Positions 25,352 to 34,348 are shown, counted from the stretch's first letter. The stretch: 64,000 nucleotides of DNA from Pyrinomonadaceae bacterium MAG19_C2-C3 (GCA_024330265.1 JANDLT010000003.1:1-64000); one strand, 5' to 3'. Made by a program: numbers and translations. Notes: generated from the letters alone by a model not told the origin.

Positions 25352-27562
25352 CTACATTTCGTCCTTCATCTTCTCGCGTTGTACGCCGAACGGGTTCGTC
25401 GAACGCTTGCCCAGTGCGCGCCCGTTTGGTTTGCGTTTGCGCTTCTCAAACGGTTGCTTCGTGTTGTGCGCGACGCTTCGCACGGGTTGTAAATCTTCCG
25501 CTTCGCCTTCCGGGTCAACAAGGCTCGTCTCGACGATTAAAGGCTCACCCACATCACCCACGCCTTCAATCACGTCATGCACATCGCCCAACAAATCAAC
25601 TTCCGATGTTTGATTATTCGCGGTTGAAGGCGGAGCGTTCAAGAGGTGCGTTTGGGCTTCGATAAGAATGTCATTTGAAGTATTATTCGTCACGCCGTCG
25701 CCGTTGATTTTCGTTTCGTCTTCAAAGATTCCCGCCGCCGCGCGTTGGTCTTTGAAGTGACCGAAAATCGCTTCCGCCGTTTCTTTGCCGACGAATGGCG
25801 AGAGTTCGGCGGTCGTCGCTTTTGCGATTCTGGTTATCGAGCCGAAGTTGCGAAGCAGGCGGGTTTTACGCTTCTCGCCGACGCCCGGAATCGCCGTCAA
25901 CTCCGATGTGAAATCGCGTATCTCACGACGTTTGCGGTGATATGAAATCGCCGCTTTGTGCGTCTCATCTCTGATTTTTTGTATGAACCTCAAAGCCGGA
26001 AGATGCCCGTCAAACGGTATCGGGTCATGCTCTCGTCCGCGAATGATTAAGTGCGAAACGTCGGCGTGGCGACCCTGCGGTTTGACGACGCCCATCATCG
26101 GAATGTGTTCTAAATCCAGTTCGCGCATCGCATCACCCGCCGATGAAAGTTGACCTTTGCCGCCGTCAATCAAGATCAAATCCGGCATCGCGGAGTTCTC
26201 TTCTTTCGCGCGGCGGTAACGACGAAACACGACTTCGCGCATCGCGGCGAAATCGTTTGTGCCTTCGACCGTCTTGATTTTATAACGCCGATTTTCGGCG
26301 CGGTTCATCACACCGTTATCGAACACGACCATCGCCGCGACCGTATCCGCGCCCTGTATGTGCGAGATGTCGAACGACTCGACGCGCTTCGGAACGACGG
26401 GCAAATCAAGCATCACTTTCAGTTCATTCAAAATTTTTTCCGTGTCCGGCTTCATCACGCGGAAGCGTTGTTCAAAAGCAACCTTCGCGTTCTTTTCCAC
26501 AAGGTCAATCAAATCACGCTTCGCTCCGCGTTGCGGAAACATGATATGCACGCGCTTCTTTTTGCGCTCGGTCAAAGCCTGTTCGAGTATCGTTCTATCT
26601 TCAAAATCCGTCGGAACGTGAACCTCGCGCGGCACATAATCCGTCGAGTAATACTGCGTCAAGACTTCGCTTAAAAAACCCGAAGGCTCGAAATCATCGG
26701 TCGCCAAATCTTCCCAGAAAAACTCGCGTCGCCCGACAACCTTGCCTTCACGCATCGTGAAAAGTTGCAAAGCCAACTGCGCGCCTTCTTTGTAATAACC
26801 GAAGATGTCAACGTCGCGGTCTGAAACCGTCGCCATCTTTTGCTGCTCGGCAATCGCCACGACCGTCTTGCGCTGGTCACGATATTTCGCCGCGAGTTCA
26901 AAGCGCATATCTTCCGCCGCCTGCGTCATGCGCCCTTCAAGTTGTTCGGACAACTCCTTATTCTTGCCTTCCAAAAACAGCCGCACATCCGCGACCGCTT
27001 CCATATACTCCTTCGGGGCGCACAAATCTTTGACACACGGACCCAAACATCTTTTGATGTGATACTCCAGACACGGGCGCGGTAACCCGCCGTCAATATC
27101 TATGTCACACGAACGCAGTTGAAACGAACGATGCACAAGGTCAATCGTCTTTCGCGCGAGACTCGCCGGAAGATACGGACCGAAATACAAAGCCCCGTCA
27201 CGCTGCACGCGCCTTGTAATCATCAATCGCGGAAACGCTTCGTTAATCGTCAACTTCAAATGCGGATACTGCTTATCGTCCTTGAGGAAAACGTTGTAAC
27301 GCGGCTTATGTCGCTTAATTAAATTCGACTCAAGCACCAACGCCTCGACCTCTGTATCGGTCACGATAAATTCCAAATCCGCGATGCGTTTAACCAGTTC
27401 GCGCGTCTTTCTATCGTGACCCTTACCCGACTGAAAATAAGACCGCACACGGTTCTTCAACACGCGGGCTTTCCCGATGTAAATGATGCGCCCGTCCGCG
27501 TCCTTGTGCAGATACACACCCGGCGCGTCCGGCAGATTTTTAAGCTTTTCTTCTAAAGACAT
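25352..27562 (-). CDS. uvrC: Excinuclease ABC subunit C
   Basis: Nuclease of nucleotide excision repair that makes both incisions around a lesion bound by UvrB. Domains in order: GIY-YIG (APGVYLHKDADGRIIYIGKA, about 13-32), the Cys cluster CLEYHIKRCLGPC, a UVR motif that contacts UvrB (about 205-240), the RNase-H-like 5'-nuclease (DISHIQGADTVAAMVVF, LILIDGGKGQL) and tandem helix-hairpin-helix motifs (LTAIPGVGEKRKTRLL). At 736 residues it exceeds the usual 600-620: a tail of about 115 residues after the HhH domain is low in complexity and ends in a basic RKRKPNGRALGKR segment. Confidence 0.95.
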   Translation of the reverse strand: MSLEEKLKNLPDAPGVYLHKDADGRIIYIGKARVLKNRVRSYFQSGKGHDRKTRELVKRIADLEFIVTDTEVEALVLESNLIKRHKPRYNVFLKDDKQYPHLKLTINEAFPRLMITRRVQRDGALYFGPYLPASLARKTIDLVHRSFQLRSCDIDIDGGLPRPCLEYHIKRCLGPCVKDLCAPKEYMEAVADVRLFLEGKNKELSEQLEGRMTQAAEDMRFELAAKYRDQRKTVVAIAEQQKMATVSDRDVDIFGYYKEGAQLALQLFTMREGKVVGRREFFWEDLATDDFEPSGFLSEVLTQYYSTDYVPREVHVPTDFEDRTILEQALTERKKKRVHIMFPQRGAKRDLIDLVEKNAKVAFEQRFRVMKPDTEKILNELKVMLDLPVVPKRVESFDISHIQGADTVAAMVVFDNGVMNRAENRRYKIKTVEGTNDFAAMREVVFRRYRRAKEENSAMPDLILIDGGKGQLSSAGDAMRELDLEHIPMMGVVKPQGRHADVSHLIIRGREHDPIPFDGHLPALRFIQKIRDETHKAAISYHRKRREIRDFTSELTAIPGVGEKRKTRLLRNFGSITRIAKATTAELSPFVGKETAEAIFGHFKDQRAAAGIFEDETKINGDGVTNNTSNDILIEAQTHLLNAPPSTANNQTSEVDLLGDVHDVIEGVGDVGEPLIVETSLVDPEGEAEDLQPVRSVAHNTKQPFEKRKRKPNGRALGKRSTNPFGVQREKMKDEM

Positions 27563-27607
27563 TTGACCGTTTATCTTATAAAAAGATGCGATGTTCGTAC
27601 ACCTCTT

Positions 27608-27775
27608 CGTCCCGTCAGGGACGCTTGAGTTTAGCCCAGCGATTCATCGCTGGGAACGTGCGAGAAGATGAACCAAAGTCCCGTCAGGGACGGCTGAACT
27701 TGCGGACATTCTGCCGTCCCTGACGGGACTCGAACGACTGTTTGCTCATACACCCAGCGATTCATCGCTGGGCTA
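27608..27775. repeat. Palindromic repeat cluster upstream of uvrC
   Basis: Two repeat words alternate in mirror order. CCCAGCGATTCATCGCTGGG, itself a palindrome, occurs at about 27636-27655 and 27753-27772, and with TAG/CTA flanks the two copies form an outer inverted repeat. CGTCCCGTCAGGGACG occurs at about 27609, with further GTCCCGTCAGGGAC and GTCCCTGACGGGAC copies inside. The 254-base gap between uvrC and the Uma2 remnant holds little else. Confidence 0.85.
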
Positions 27776-27805
27776 ATTTTCGTAAGTCCCTACAGGACAA
27801 ATTGT

Positions 27806-28020
27806 TCAACTTAACTTCACCCGCTCATATACTTCGTGCAATGCGAGCGTGCAATCAACCGACTCCAACCGCACGCCTCGCTCAATCCCGCGCACGTCTT
27901 CCAACAACCAACGCCCGTCCGCAACATTTCCTCGTTATAGAACTCGCTTCCGACTTCCGCCGCGCGCTCAATCTCCAAATACTCTTGCGCCGTCAGTTTC
28001 GTTTTTAATTGAGACGACAT
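27806..28020 (-). pseudogene. Internally deleted Uma2 (DUF820) family gene
   Basis: The frame from ATG 28020 begins as an Uma2 protein (LTAQEYLEIERAAEVGSEFYN) for about 32 residues. It then loses the family pattern, but another frame takes over and encodes the family C-terminus (DGRWLLEDVRGIERGVRLES, DCTLALHEVYERVKL) down to a TGA at 27806-27808. About 120 residues with the nuclease core are missing and the two ends are in different frames. It is a decayed PD-(D/E)XK-like gene, a family often spread as multicopy accessory genes. Confidence 0.82.
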
Positions 28021-28129
28021 TTAACGTACTCTCCTCTTTTGCAAACAGCGTTGCCTGTATTCTAACGCTTCGCGCCGAACTTTACGCGCGGAAGCAAACT
28101 AACCTTTTTATGTGGAGACAAAATCATCC

Positions 28130-29062
28130 GTGCGCTTTCCGTTCAAACTTTCAACTGATAAACAATTCGACTGCGCGGGCTTCGGCGAAAACACCGGCGA
28201 CTATCTGTTGCTCGCGCCTGAGTTTCCCGAAACCGATACCAAACACGCCCTTCTCGAAGACGTGCAAACATCCGGCGGGCAAGTCGCTTCCGCCCTCGTC
28301 GGACTCGCGCGCTTAGGATTAAAAACAACTTATGCCGGACGCTTCGGCGCGGATGAAGCGGGGAGGCGCGGGCGTGAATCTTTGATTCGCGCGGGCGTAG
28401 ATGTGTCTTTCGCCGAAACCATCGAAGCGGCACGTACGCACACGTCTTACATCTTGATTGATGCCGTAACGGGCAATCGCACGATTCTGTTTTCACGCGA
28501 TGAACGACTTGGCTATGACGAACAAGATGCGCCTTTGCCAATCGCAAATCTCGCCCGCGCCATACACATTGATGGGCAGAATCCGCGCGCCGCACTCCGT
28601 TTGATTGACGAAGCGCACAAAGCACACGCCATTATCAGCGCGGATTTTGATTTCGTAAATGACGACATCATCGGCTTGCTGCCGCACATTGACATAATGA
28701 TTGCTTCACGCGATTTTCTCGCCCAAGCGACAAACATCGCAGACGAACGACAGGCATTGAAAACCTTGCAAGCGCGTTACGGTTGCCCGCTCGTCGGCTT
28801 GACGCGCGGCGAAAACGGTTCGCTGTTGTTTATCGAAAACGGATTCATCGAACAAAGCGCGTTGCCCGTCGCCGTGCGCGATACGACGGGCGCGGGCGAT
28901 GCTTTTCGCGCGGGTTTTCTCTATGGTTTATCGAGAGATGAAACGATTGAAGATGCGATGAACATTGCCGCCGCCGTCGCCGCCCTTTCGTGTCGCAGCT
29001 TAGGAGCGCGCGACGGTTTGCCGACGAAACGTGAGTTGGACGATTACCTGACTCACATTTAA
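28130..29062 (+). CDS. PfkB-family carbohydrate kinase
   Basis: Ribokinase-like sugar or nucleoside kinase of about 311 residues. The PfkB signature 1 region is GGQVASALVGLARLGLKTTY and signature 2, with the catalytic Asp, is DTTGAGDAFRAGFLYGL. The start is uncertain: GTG 28130 follows GGAG by 12 bases, and an in-frame GTG at 28112 would add six residues. The substrate cannot be told from sequence; the neighbouring genes give no pathway. No membrane segment. Confidence 0.85.
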   Translation: MRFPFKLSTDKQFDCAGFGENTGDYLLLAPEFPETDTKHALLEDVQTSGGQVASALVGLARLGLKTTYAGRFGADEAGRRGRESLIRAGVDVSFAETIEAARTHTSYILIDAVTGNRTILFSRDERLGYDEQDAPLPIANLARAIHIDGQNPRAALRLIDEAHKAHAIISADFDFVNDDIIGLLPHIDIMIASRDFLAQATNIADERQALKTLQARYGCPLVGLTRGENGSLLFIENGFIEQSALPVAVRDTTGAGDAFRAGFLYGLSRDETIEDAMNIAAAVAALSCRSLGARDGLPTKRELDDYLTHI

Positions 29063-29134
29063 TTCACAGTGATTATGCCGCGTGCCTTCATGCTATAACG
29101 TCGCGGCAATTAATCTTTTCCGACCGGACAAATC

Positions 29135-30919
29135 ATGCACATACAAAACCACCTGCAAAACCACCTGACTCGCCTCGCCGCAGTGCTTATCTTCGCTTTA
29201 ACCCTCGCGCCGCTTACCAACTCGGCACAGCGAAATCAAATTGAACAAGCCGATTTGATTTTGACGAACGGCGTTATCTTCACTGCCGATGACGCGGACA
29301 CAATCGCCGAAGCAGTGGCGATTAAAGGCAACCGCATCGTCGCCGTCGGTACGACAAAAGATATAACTTCACGCTTTCGCTCCACGCCGAACGGCAAGAC
29401 GATTGACCTGCGCGGCAGACTCGTGACGCCGGGCTTCAACGACGCGCACATACACTTCTTAAACGGCGGCATCTCTTTGTTGAATGTAGATTTGAACGGC
29501 GCGAAGTCGCTTGATGAAGCATTGCGCCGCATTGCCGAGAAGGTCAAAAACACGCCGGAAGGAGTCTGGATTACGGGGCGCGGCTGGGACCATACCCTGT
29601 GGGGAAACAGGTTTCCGACAGGCGGCGACTTGGATAAAATCACCACCAAGCATCCCGTGTTTCTCACCCGCGTTGACGGTCACGTCAGTTGGGCGAACTC
29701 ACTCGCCTTACAGAAAGCGAACGTCACAAAGGCGACGAACGCCCCCGAAGGCGGCGAGATTGAACGCGATGCAAACGGCGAAGCGACGGGGATTTTGAAG
29801 GAAACCGCCGCCGGACTTGTCGGCAGAGTCATCCCGCCAACGACGAATGCAGACCGTGCGCGCGGGCTGGAAATCGCCTTGAAGCAAGCCCGCGAGTACG
29901 GCATCACTTCGATAAACGACAACTCCGGTTACGAAGCGACGAAGATTTACCGCGACTTTATACGCCAAAATAAACTGACCGTCCGCGTCGCGGAATGGCA
30001 AGACTTTGAAGATTCAATCGAAGAATTAAAAGCACAACGCGCCGAGTTTCAGACGTTCAAAGACAACCCGTTTCGCCTTCGCCTGACGGCACTCAAAGGC
30101 TACGTTGACGGCACACTCGGTTCACGCACCGCCGCGATGCTCGCGCCCTTTTCCGACGACCACGACAACGCCGGAATCCCGCGCCGCCCGCAAGAAGAAT
30201 TGACGAAGATGATTGTCGAACGCGCCACCGCAGGCTTTCAAATCGCGCTTCATGCGATTGGAGATAAAGCGAATCGTATGGCGATTGAAGGATTTGACAA
30301 AGCATTGTCACGCAACGTCGTCGTTGACGGGCATCAACGTCCTTTTGAAGAAGGTAATAGATTTTTAGGAGTACAAGGCAAGACTGCGGCTGAACTACAT
30401 CGTCACCGCATCGAACACGCGCAAGTCATCGCGCCGTCGGACTTCAAACGCTTTGATGAACTCGGAATAATCGCTTCGATGCAACCGTCGCACGCCATCA
30501 GCGACAAGCGTTGGGCGGGCGAACGTCTCGGCGAATATCGCACGCTCGGTGCTTACGCTTGGCATCTGATGCGTTCACACAACGTCCACACTCCGTTCGG
30601 CACGGACTTTCCCGTCGAAGGCATGTCGCCTTACGTCGGACTGTTCGCCGCCGTCACGCGCCAATCCACAGACCTCGAACCGCAAGGCGGCTGGCAACCG
30701 CAAGAACGTCTTTCCATACGCGACGCGCTTCGCTGCTACACACGCGAATCGGCTTACGCTTCGTTTGAAGAAAACGATAAAGGACAAATCAAAGCCGGAA
30801 TGCTCGCCGATTTAGTCGTCCACACGAAAAACCTTTTGACGATTGAACCGCGCGAGATTTTAACCACCGAAGCCGCGATGACGATTTTCGACGGCAAAGT
30901 TATTTACGAAAGAAGATAA
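29135..30919 (+). CDS. Exported YtcJ-like amidohydrolase
   Basis: Metal-dependent hydrolase of the amidohydrolase superfamily, YtcJ/AepA-like branch, 594 residues. A signal peptide (AAVLIFALTLAPLTNSAQ) directs it out of the cytoplasm. The N- and C-terminal beta-sandwich halves frame a TIM barrel. Metal ligands are seen in GFNDAHIHFLNGG (HxH), the IALHAIGDKA histidine, RIEHAQ and the GTDFPVEGMSP aspartate. Members hydrolyse amide or formamide substrates; the actual one is unknown. It stands alone between a sugar kinase and the DUF6883-like pair. Confidence 0.87.
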   Translation: MHIQNHLQNHLTRLAAVLIFALTLAPLTNSAQRNQIEQADLILTNGVIFTADDADTIAEAVAIKGNRIVAVGTTKDITSRFRSTPNGKTIDLRGRLVTPGFNDAHIHFLNGGISLLNVDLNGAKSLDEALRRIAEKVKNTPEGVWITGRGWDHTLWGNRFPTGGDLDKITTKHPVFLTRVDGHVSWANSLALQKANVTKATNAPEGGEIERDANGEATGILKETAAGLVGRVIPPTTNADRARGLEIALKQAREYGITSINDNSGYEATKIYRDFIRQNKLTVRVAEWQDFEDSIEELKAQRAEFQTFKDNPFRLRLTALKGYVDGTLGSRTAAMLAPFSDDHDNAGIPRRPQEELTKMIVERATAGFQIALHAIGDKANRMAIEGFDKALSRNVVVDGHQRPFEEGNRFLGVQGKTAAELHRHRIEHAQVIAPSDFKRFDELGIIASMQPSHAISDKRWAGERLGEYRTLGAYAWHLMRSHNVHTPFGTDFPVEGMSPYVGLFAAVTRQSTDLEPQGGWQPQERLSIRDALRCYTRESAYASFEENDKGQIKAGMLADLVVHTKNLLTIEPREILTTEAAMTIFDGKVIYERR

Positions 30920-31001
30920 AGCGAAACGCTGGATTAAAATCATCTTGTCTGCTTTTGGCGTGTGTCGTATTCTTAAATCAACTGTGTAGTTTTGTCCGTT
31001 T

Positions 31002-31349
31002 ATGGCTAACTCGAAAACCGCTGTCGCGCCCGTTGAAAAGTTTAGCGAGTACATTTTCAAGCCCGATGCGACGCACGGCAAAGACGCGGTTTTCAAATCG
31101 CTTGGTTATAGCCGGGATGATGCAGCCGAACTCGCGCGCACCTACGAACAACAAGCCGCCGCGAAGTACGAAAACGGCGATTATGAATTAGGCATGAAAG
31201 ACCATCACGGACAACGCATCGGCATCGAGATTGCGCTTACAGGAAAAGGCGCGGCGACGGGTAAAACGGGTTATGTGCGTTCCGGTTGGATGATACGCGA
31301 CGATGCTATCATCACGCTCAACACACCGTTTAGCGGCTTTACGCGATAA
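31002..31349 (+). CDS. DUF6883-like small protein
   Basis: Protein of 115 residues resembling DUF6883, a small domain also found at the C-termini of polymorphic toxins. The pattern is EYIFKPDATHGKDAVFKSLG at about 16-35, and the closing VRSGWMIRDDAIITLNTPF. It is followed after 15 bases by a DUF4926-like gene with its own AAGGAG site, and a strong terminator closes the two-gene unit. The arrangement suggests a toxin-antitoxin-like or toxin-immunity-like pair. Function is not established; the family call is from memory of the pattern. Confidence 0.65.
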   Translation: MANSKTAVAPVEKFSEYIFKPDATHGKDAVFKSLGYSRDDAAELARTYEQQAAAKYENGDYELGMKDHHGQRIGIEIALTGKGAATGKTGYVRSGWMIRDDAIITLNTPFSGFTR

Positions 31350-31364
31350 GGAGATGTACGAGCT

Positions 31365-31592
31365 ATGAAGATTCCAAATTATTCTCGCGTGCGACTTTTA
31401 ACCGACAAGTACCGCGAGCAGGGCGCACGGCAAAACGCTATCGGTTACGTCATCGAAGTTTATGCGGATGGTGAATACGAAGTTGAGTTTTCCGATGCGA
31501 ACGGCAACACCGTCGCGCAATTCGCGGTACGCCTCAACGAGATTGAAGTTGCAGAACAAGACTTGTCTCATATCACAGACCAAGCGGCTTAA
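31365..31592 (+). CDS. DUF4926-like small protein
   Basis: Protein of 75 residues, SH3-like beta pattern typical of DUF4926: a V-x-L-L start (YSRVRLLTDKY), GYVIEVYADGEYEVEFSDAN in the middle and a last strand TVAQFAVRLNEIEV. AAGGAG lies nine bases before the ATG. It is the second gene of the pair with the DUF6883-like gene and presumably its partner or neutraliser (inference). Confidence 0.7.
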   Translation: MKIPNYSRVRLLTDKYREQGARQNAIGYVIEVYADGEYEVEFSDANGNTVAQFAVRLNEIEVAEQDLSHITDQAA

Positions 31593-31622
31593 CTGCTCGT
31601 CATTTACTTAACCTAAACTGTT

Positions 31623-31656
31623 AAAGGTTAGAAGTTTAAGAGACTTCTAACCTTTT
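31623..31656 (+). terminator. Terminator after the DUF6883/DUF4926-like pair
   Basis: Perfect 13-bp stem, AAAGGTTAGAAGT (31623-31635) and ACTTCTAACCTTT (31643-31655), with a seven-base loop and a final T-rich end. It ends 12 bases before the proC start, so proC needs its own start of transcription or read-through. Confidence 0.8.
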
Positions 31657-31667
31657 CGCTTAAAAAC

Positions 31668-32528
31668 ATGAATCAAGAAAACATTTTGCGCGATGCGCGC
31701 CTGTCGTTCATCGGGTGCGGCACGATGGCGGAAGCGATGATGGCGGGTGTCTTAAAGCGCGAGTTGGTTAAGGCTCATCATATCTGCGGCAGTCATCCGC
31801 GCGCTTCGAGACGTGAAGAATTAACGAAGCGTTACGCGGTGGAGATGTGCGAATCGAACGCCGATGCGGTGCGGTTCGGATACGGAGCGAACGATGAAGC
31901 GCAAGAGCGTTCAATCGTTGTGTTGTGTGTTAAACCTCAAAGATTGCGCGGCGTGCTGGCGGAACTAAAGGGCGTGGTGCGCGCGAATCAAACCGTGCTT
32001 TCAATCGTCGCCGGAAATCGCGTTGAAAAAATCGGTGAAGGCTTGGGACACAGTTCAATCGTGCGCGCGATGCCGAACACTCCGGCGCAAATCGGCGCGG
32101 GAATAACGGCATGGTACGCGAGTGAGAAAGTAAGCGATGATGAAAGCCAAATGGTGCGCGCCCTGTTGCAAGCTTTGGGGCGCGAGATGCAGGTTGAAAC
32201 TGAGAACATGATTGAGATGGCGACGGCTCTGTCAGGCACGGGTCCAACCTACATTTTTATGATGATGGAAGCCTTGACGGACGCGGGCGTGCATCTTGGC
32301 TTCTCGCGCCACGTCGCGCAGGAATTGGTGACGGAAACGATTCTGGGTTCGGTGTTATTCGCACGCGAAACGCATAAACATCCGGCGGAGCTAAGGAACA
32401 TGGTCACATCGCCCGGTGGAACTTCGGCTGAAGCGATTTACCAGATGGAGAAGGGCGGTCTTAGAACCCTGTTATCAAAAGCGGTATATGCGGCTTATCA
32501 GAAGGCTGTGAAGTTGGGCGAGAAGTAG
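31668..32528 (+). CDS. proC: Pyrroline-5-carboxylate reductase
   Basis: Last enzyme of proline synthesis, reducing P5C with NAD(P)H. The nucleotide-binding start is FIGCGTMAEAMMAGVL, followed by VLCVKPQ, IVRAMPNTPAQIGAGITAWYA and the C-terminal family signature region (LRNMVTSPGGTSAEAIYQME). Length 286 is normal (about 270). The enzyme is cytosolic. A terminator stands just before it, so it is probably monocistronic. Confidence 0.94.
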   Translation: MNQENILRDARLSFIGCGTMAEAMMAGVLKRELVKAHHICGSHPRASRREELTKRYAVEMCESNADAVRFGYGANDEAQERSIVVLCVKPQRLRGVLAELKGVVRANQTVLSIVAGNRVEKIGEGLGHSSIVRAMPNTPAQIGAGITAWYASEKVSDDESQMVRALLQALGREMQVETENMIEMATALSGTGPTYIFMMMEALTDAGVHLGFSRHVAQELVTETILGSVLFARETHKHPAELRNMVTSPGGTSAEAIYQMEKGGLRTLLSKAVYAAYQKAVKLGEK

Positions 32529-32710
32529 AGCGAAGTCGGGTGATAATCAATTTTTTAAGGCTGAAATGAGACGCACGGCGAACGATAACAACCGTGCGAG
32601 ATGTTGCAAGAATGTTACGCCTTCCCTATAATCGCCGCGTTTTTCACTCTCTCCTGATAGCACGCCGACAATCGAACAGTTGATTGTCCGTGCTTCGATG
32701 ATACCGAATA

Positions 32711-33610
32711 ATGATAAATACCTCTCGCCACACAAGGACGCGGATAAGTGTGCCCCAATCGAAACAACGCGCACCGTGGATGCCCGCGTCTTTTGCGATG
32801 CCGCCGACGCCGCGTTTTCGAGGTCTGACGACCTATTTTCTCCAAGCTGCGCGCTCGGCATTCAGCGAACCTTTCCAACTCGTCGTCGAACATCATGTCG
32901 TTCGTCTTAAACGTTTGCCCGTCGCCCTCGACGGGTTGCGCGTCGTTCAACTCTCCGACCTTCACCATAGCCCGTTCACCGGCGCAGACCAGATCATGCG
33001 CGCGATTGAAGCGGCGAACGCCCTCAAGCCCGATGTCATTGCGCTCACGGGCGATTATGTTTCGCATGAACGCGAATACGCCGCGCCGTGTGCCGCGATG
33101 CTCGGTCAACTCGAAGCACCGTGCGGCATCTTCGCGGTCTTAGGCAATCACGACCACTGGACGGATGCGCCGCTCGTCACCGATTTACTCGAACTCGAAG
33201 GCATACGAGTTTTGAACAACGAAGGCTTGCACTTTGAACACAACGGCGCAAGCATCTGGCTCGCGGGCGTTGACGACACGATGGTTGGGTTGGAAGATTT
33301 ATCGCTCGCCCTCGCCGGTTCGCGCACGGATGAAATGAAACTTCTGCTCGCGCATAATCCCCTTGCCCTGCGTCGCGCCGCACGCGCCGGAGTTGACCTT
33401 GTTCTCGCCGGACACACGCACGGCGGGCAGGTAACTTGGCGTTCCGAACGCTCCGCATCGGGTGGTCGCCCGCGCCGCCGCCTTCTGCGCGGTCTCGGTC
33501 GGCAAGGCGACACGCAAATCTACGTTTCGCGCGGACTCGGCACGGTCGTGCTTCCCGTTCGTTACGGCTGTCTGCCGGAAGTCACGCTACTTGAACTGAA
33601 GAAACAGTAG
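32711..33610 (+). CDS. Metallophosphoesterase (YkuE-like)
   Basis: Calcineurin-like phosphoesterase, about 299 residues. The metal-site motifs are in order: VVQLSDLHHSPFTG (D-x-H), ALTGDYVS (G-D), GNHDHW (G-N-H-D/E), LLLAHNP and VLAGHTHGGQV (G-H-x-H). Members of the YkuE branch act on membrane or wall phospho-substrates; many are membrane-attached. The N-terminal 60 residues are basic and poorly conserved, so the start could be ATG 32780 or 32798 instead. pgsA follows after 71 bases, and the link to phospholipid genes is suggestive only. Its stop codon begins a GTGGTCA heptamer hairpin. Confidence 0.87.
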   Translation: MINTSRHTRTRISVPQSKQRAPWMPASFAMPPTPRFRGLTTYFLQAARSAFSEPFQLVVEHHVVRLKRLPVALDGLRVVQLSDLHHSPFTGADQIMRAIEAANALKPDVIALTGDYVSHEREYAAPCAAMLGQLEAPCGIFAVLGNHDHWTDAPLVTDLLELEGIRVLNNEGLHFEHNGASIWLAGVDDTMVGLEDLSLALAGSRTDEMKLLLAHNPLALRRAARAGVDLVLAGHTHGGQVTWRSERSASGGRPRRRLLRGLGRQGDTQIYVSRGLGTVVLPVRYGCLPEVTLLELKKQ

Positions 33611-33678
33611 TCGGTGGTCAGTGGTCAGTTAAGAACCGTTTTCCTGCCGACCACTGACCACTGACCACCGACCACTGA
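33606..33678. repeat. GTGGTCA heptamer hairpin between the phosphoesterase gene and pgsA
   Basis: Left arm 33606-33630 (GTCGGTGGTCAGTGGTCAG) includes the TAG stop. Right arm 33647-33678 repeats the complementary TGACCAC word about four times with ACCGACC variants. It ends three bases before the pgsA ATG. The unit differs from GTGGATA and GTAGGCA but the period is again seven. Confidence 0.92.
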
Positions 33679-33681
33679 TAT

Positions 33682-34305
33682 ATGTCTTCTCGAATCGTCA
33701 CCCTGCCAAACTTTTTGACCATCGTGCGGATGGTCATGATTCCGGTCTTCGTTTCGCTTCTGTTTTACGGGCGGTTCGGTGCGGCACTCGCCGTGTTCGT
33801 CCTCGCCGGAATCACGGATGCCCTCGACGGATTTCTCGCCCGCCACTTCAATCAAAAATCGCAAGTCGGAACTATCCTTGACCCGATTGCCGATAAACTT
33901 CTGCTCGTCACGTCGTTCATCGTCCTTTCGCTTCCGGCGATTCATATACAGCCCGTTTCGCGTCACCTGCCGATTCCGTTCTGGGTTACGTCAATCGTTC
34001 TAAGCCGCGATGTATTCATTATCGTCGGTTCAATCACGATTAACATCGTCACCGGGTTTCGCCGTTTCCGCCCTTCGATGCCCGGAAAAATCAACACCGT
34101 CATCCAAATTCTCGCCATTTTGCTGGTCTTGGTCTGCTCACGCGAAACTTACCTGAGCGGCTACATACTACCCGCCACATACATGATTGTCGCCGCGAGT
34201 TCGCTTTTCTCCGGTGTACATTATGCTTTTCACGCTTCGACAATCATGAATGAAGACCGCGCACAAGCTGAACTTGACGAAGAACAAGAATCTAAAAACC
34301 AATAA
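33682..34305 (+). CDS. pgsA: CDP-alcohol phosphatidyltransferase (PgsA-like)
   Basis: Integral membrane enzyme joining CDP-diacylglycerol to glycerol-3-phosphate in phosphatidylglycerol synthesis. The CDP-alcohol signature is complete: D-x2-D-G-x2-A-R-x8-G-x3-D-x3-D, starting at TDALDGFLAR and ending LDPIADK. There are about five to six membrane helices in 207 residues and an acidic C-terminal tail. It starts at ATG 33682 next to a heptamer arm, without a ribosome-binding site. Another CDP-alcohol transferase of the same fold cannot be fully excluded. Confidence 0.88.
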   Translation: MSSRIVTLPNFLTIVRMVMIPVFVSLLFYGRFGAALAVFVLAGITDALDGFLARHFNQKSQVGTILDPIADKLLLVTSFIVLSLPAIHIQPVSRHLPIPFWVTSIVLSRDVFIIVGSITINIVTGFRRFRPSMPGKINTVIQILAILLVLVCSRETYLSGYILPATYMIVAASSLFSGVHYAFHASTIMNEDRAQAELDEEQESKNQ

Positions 34306-34348
34306 GGTTACTTTAGCAAACTCTTATGCGGGTCTTGTCATCTCTAAT

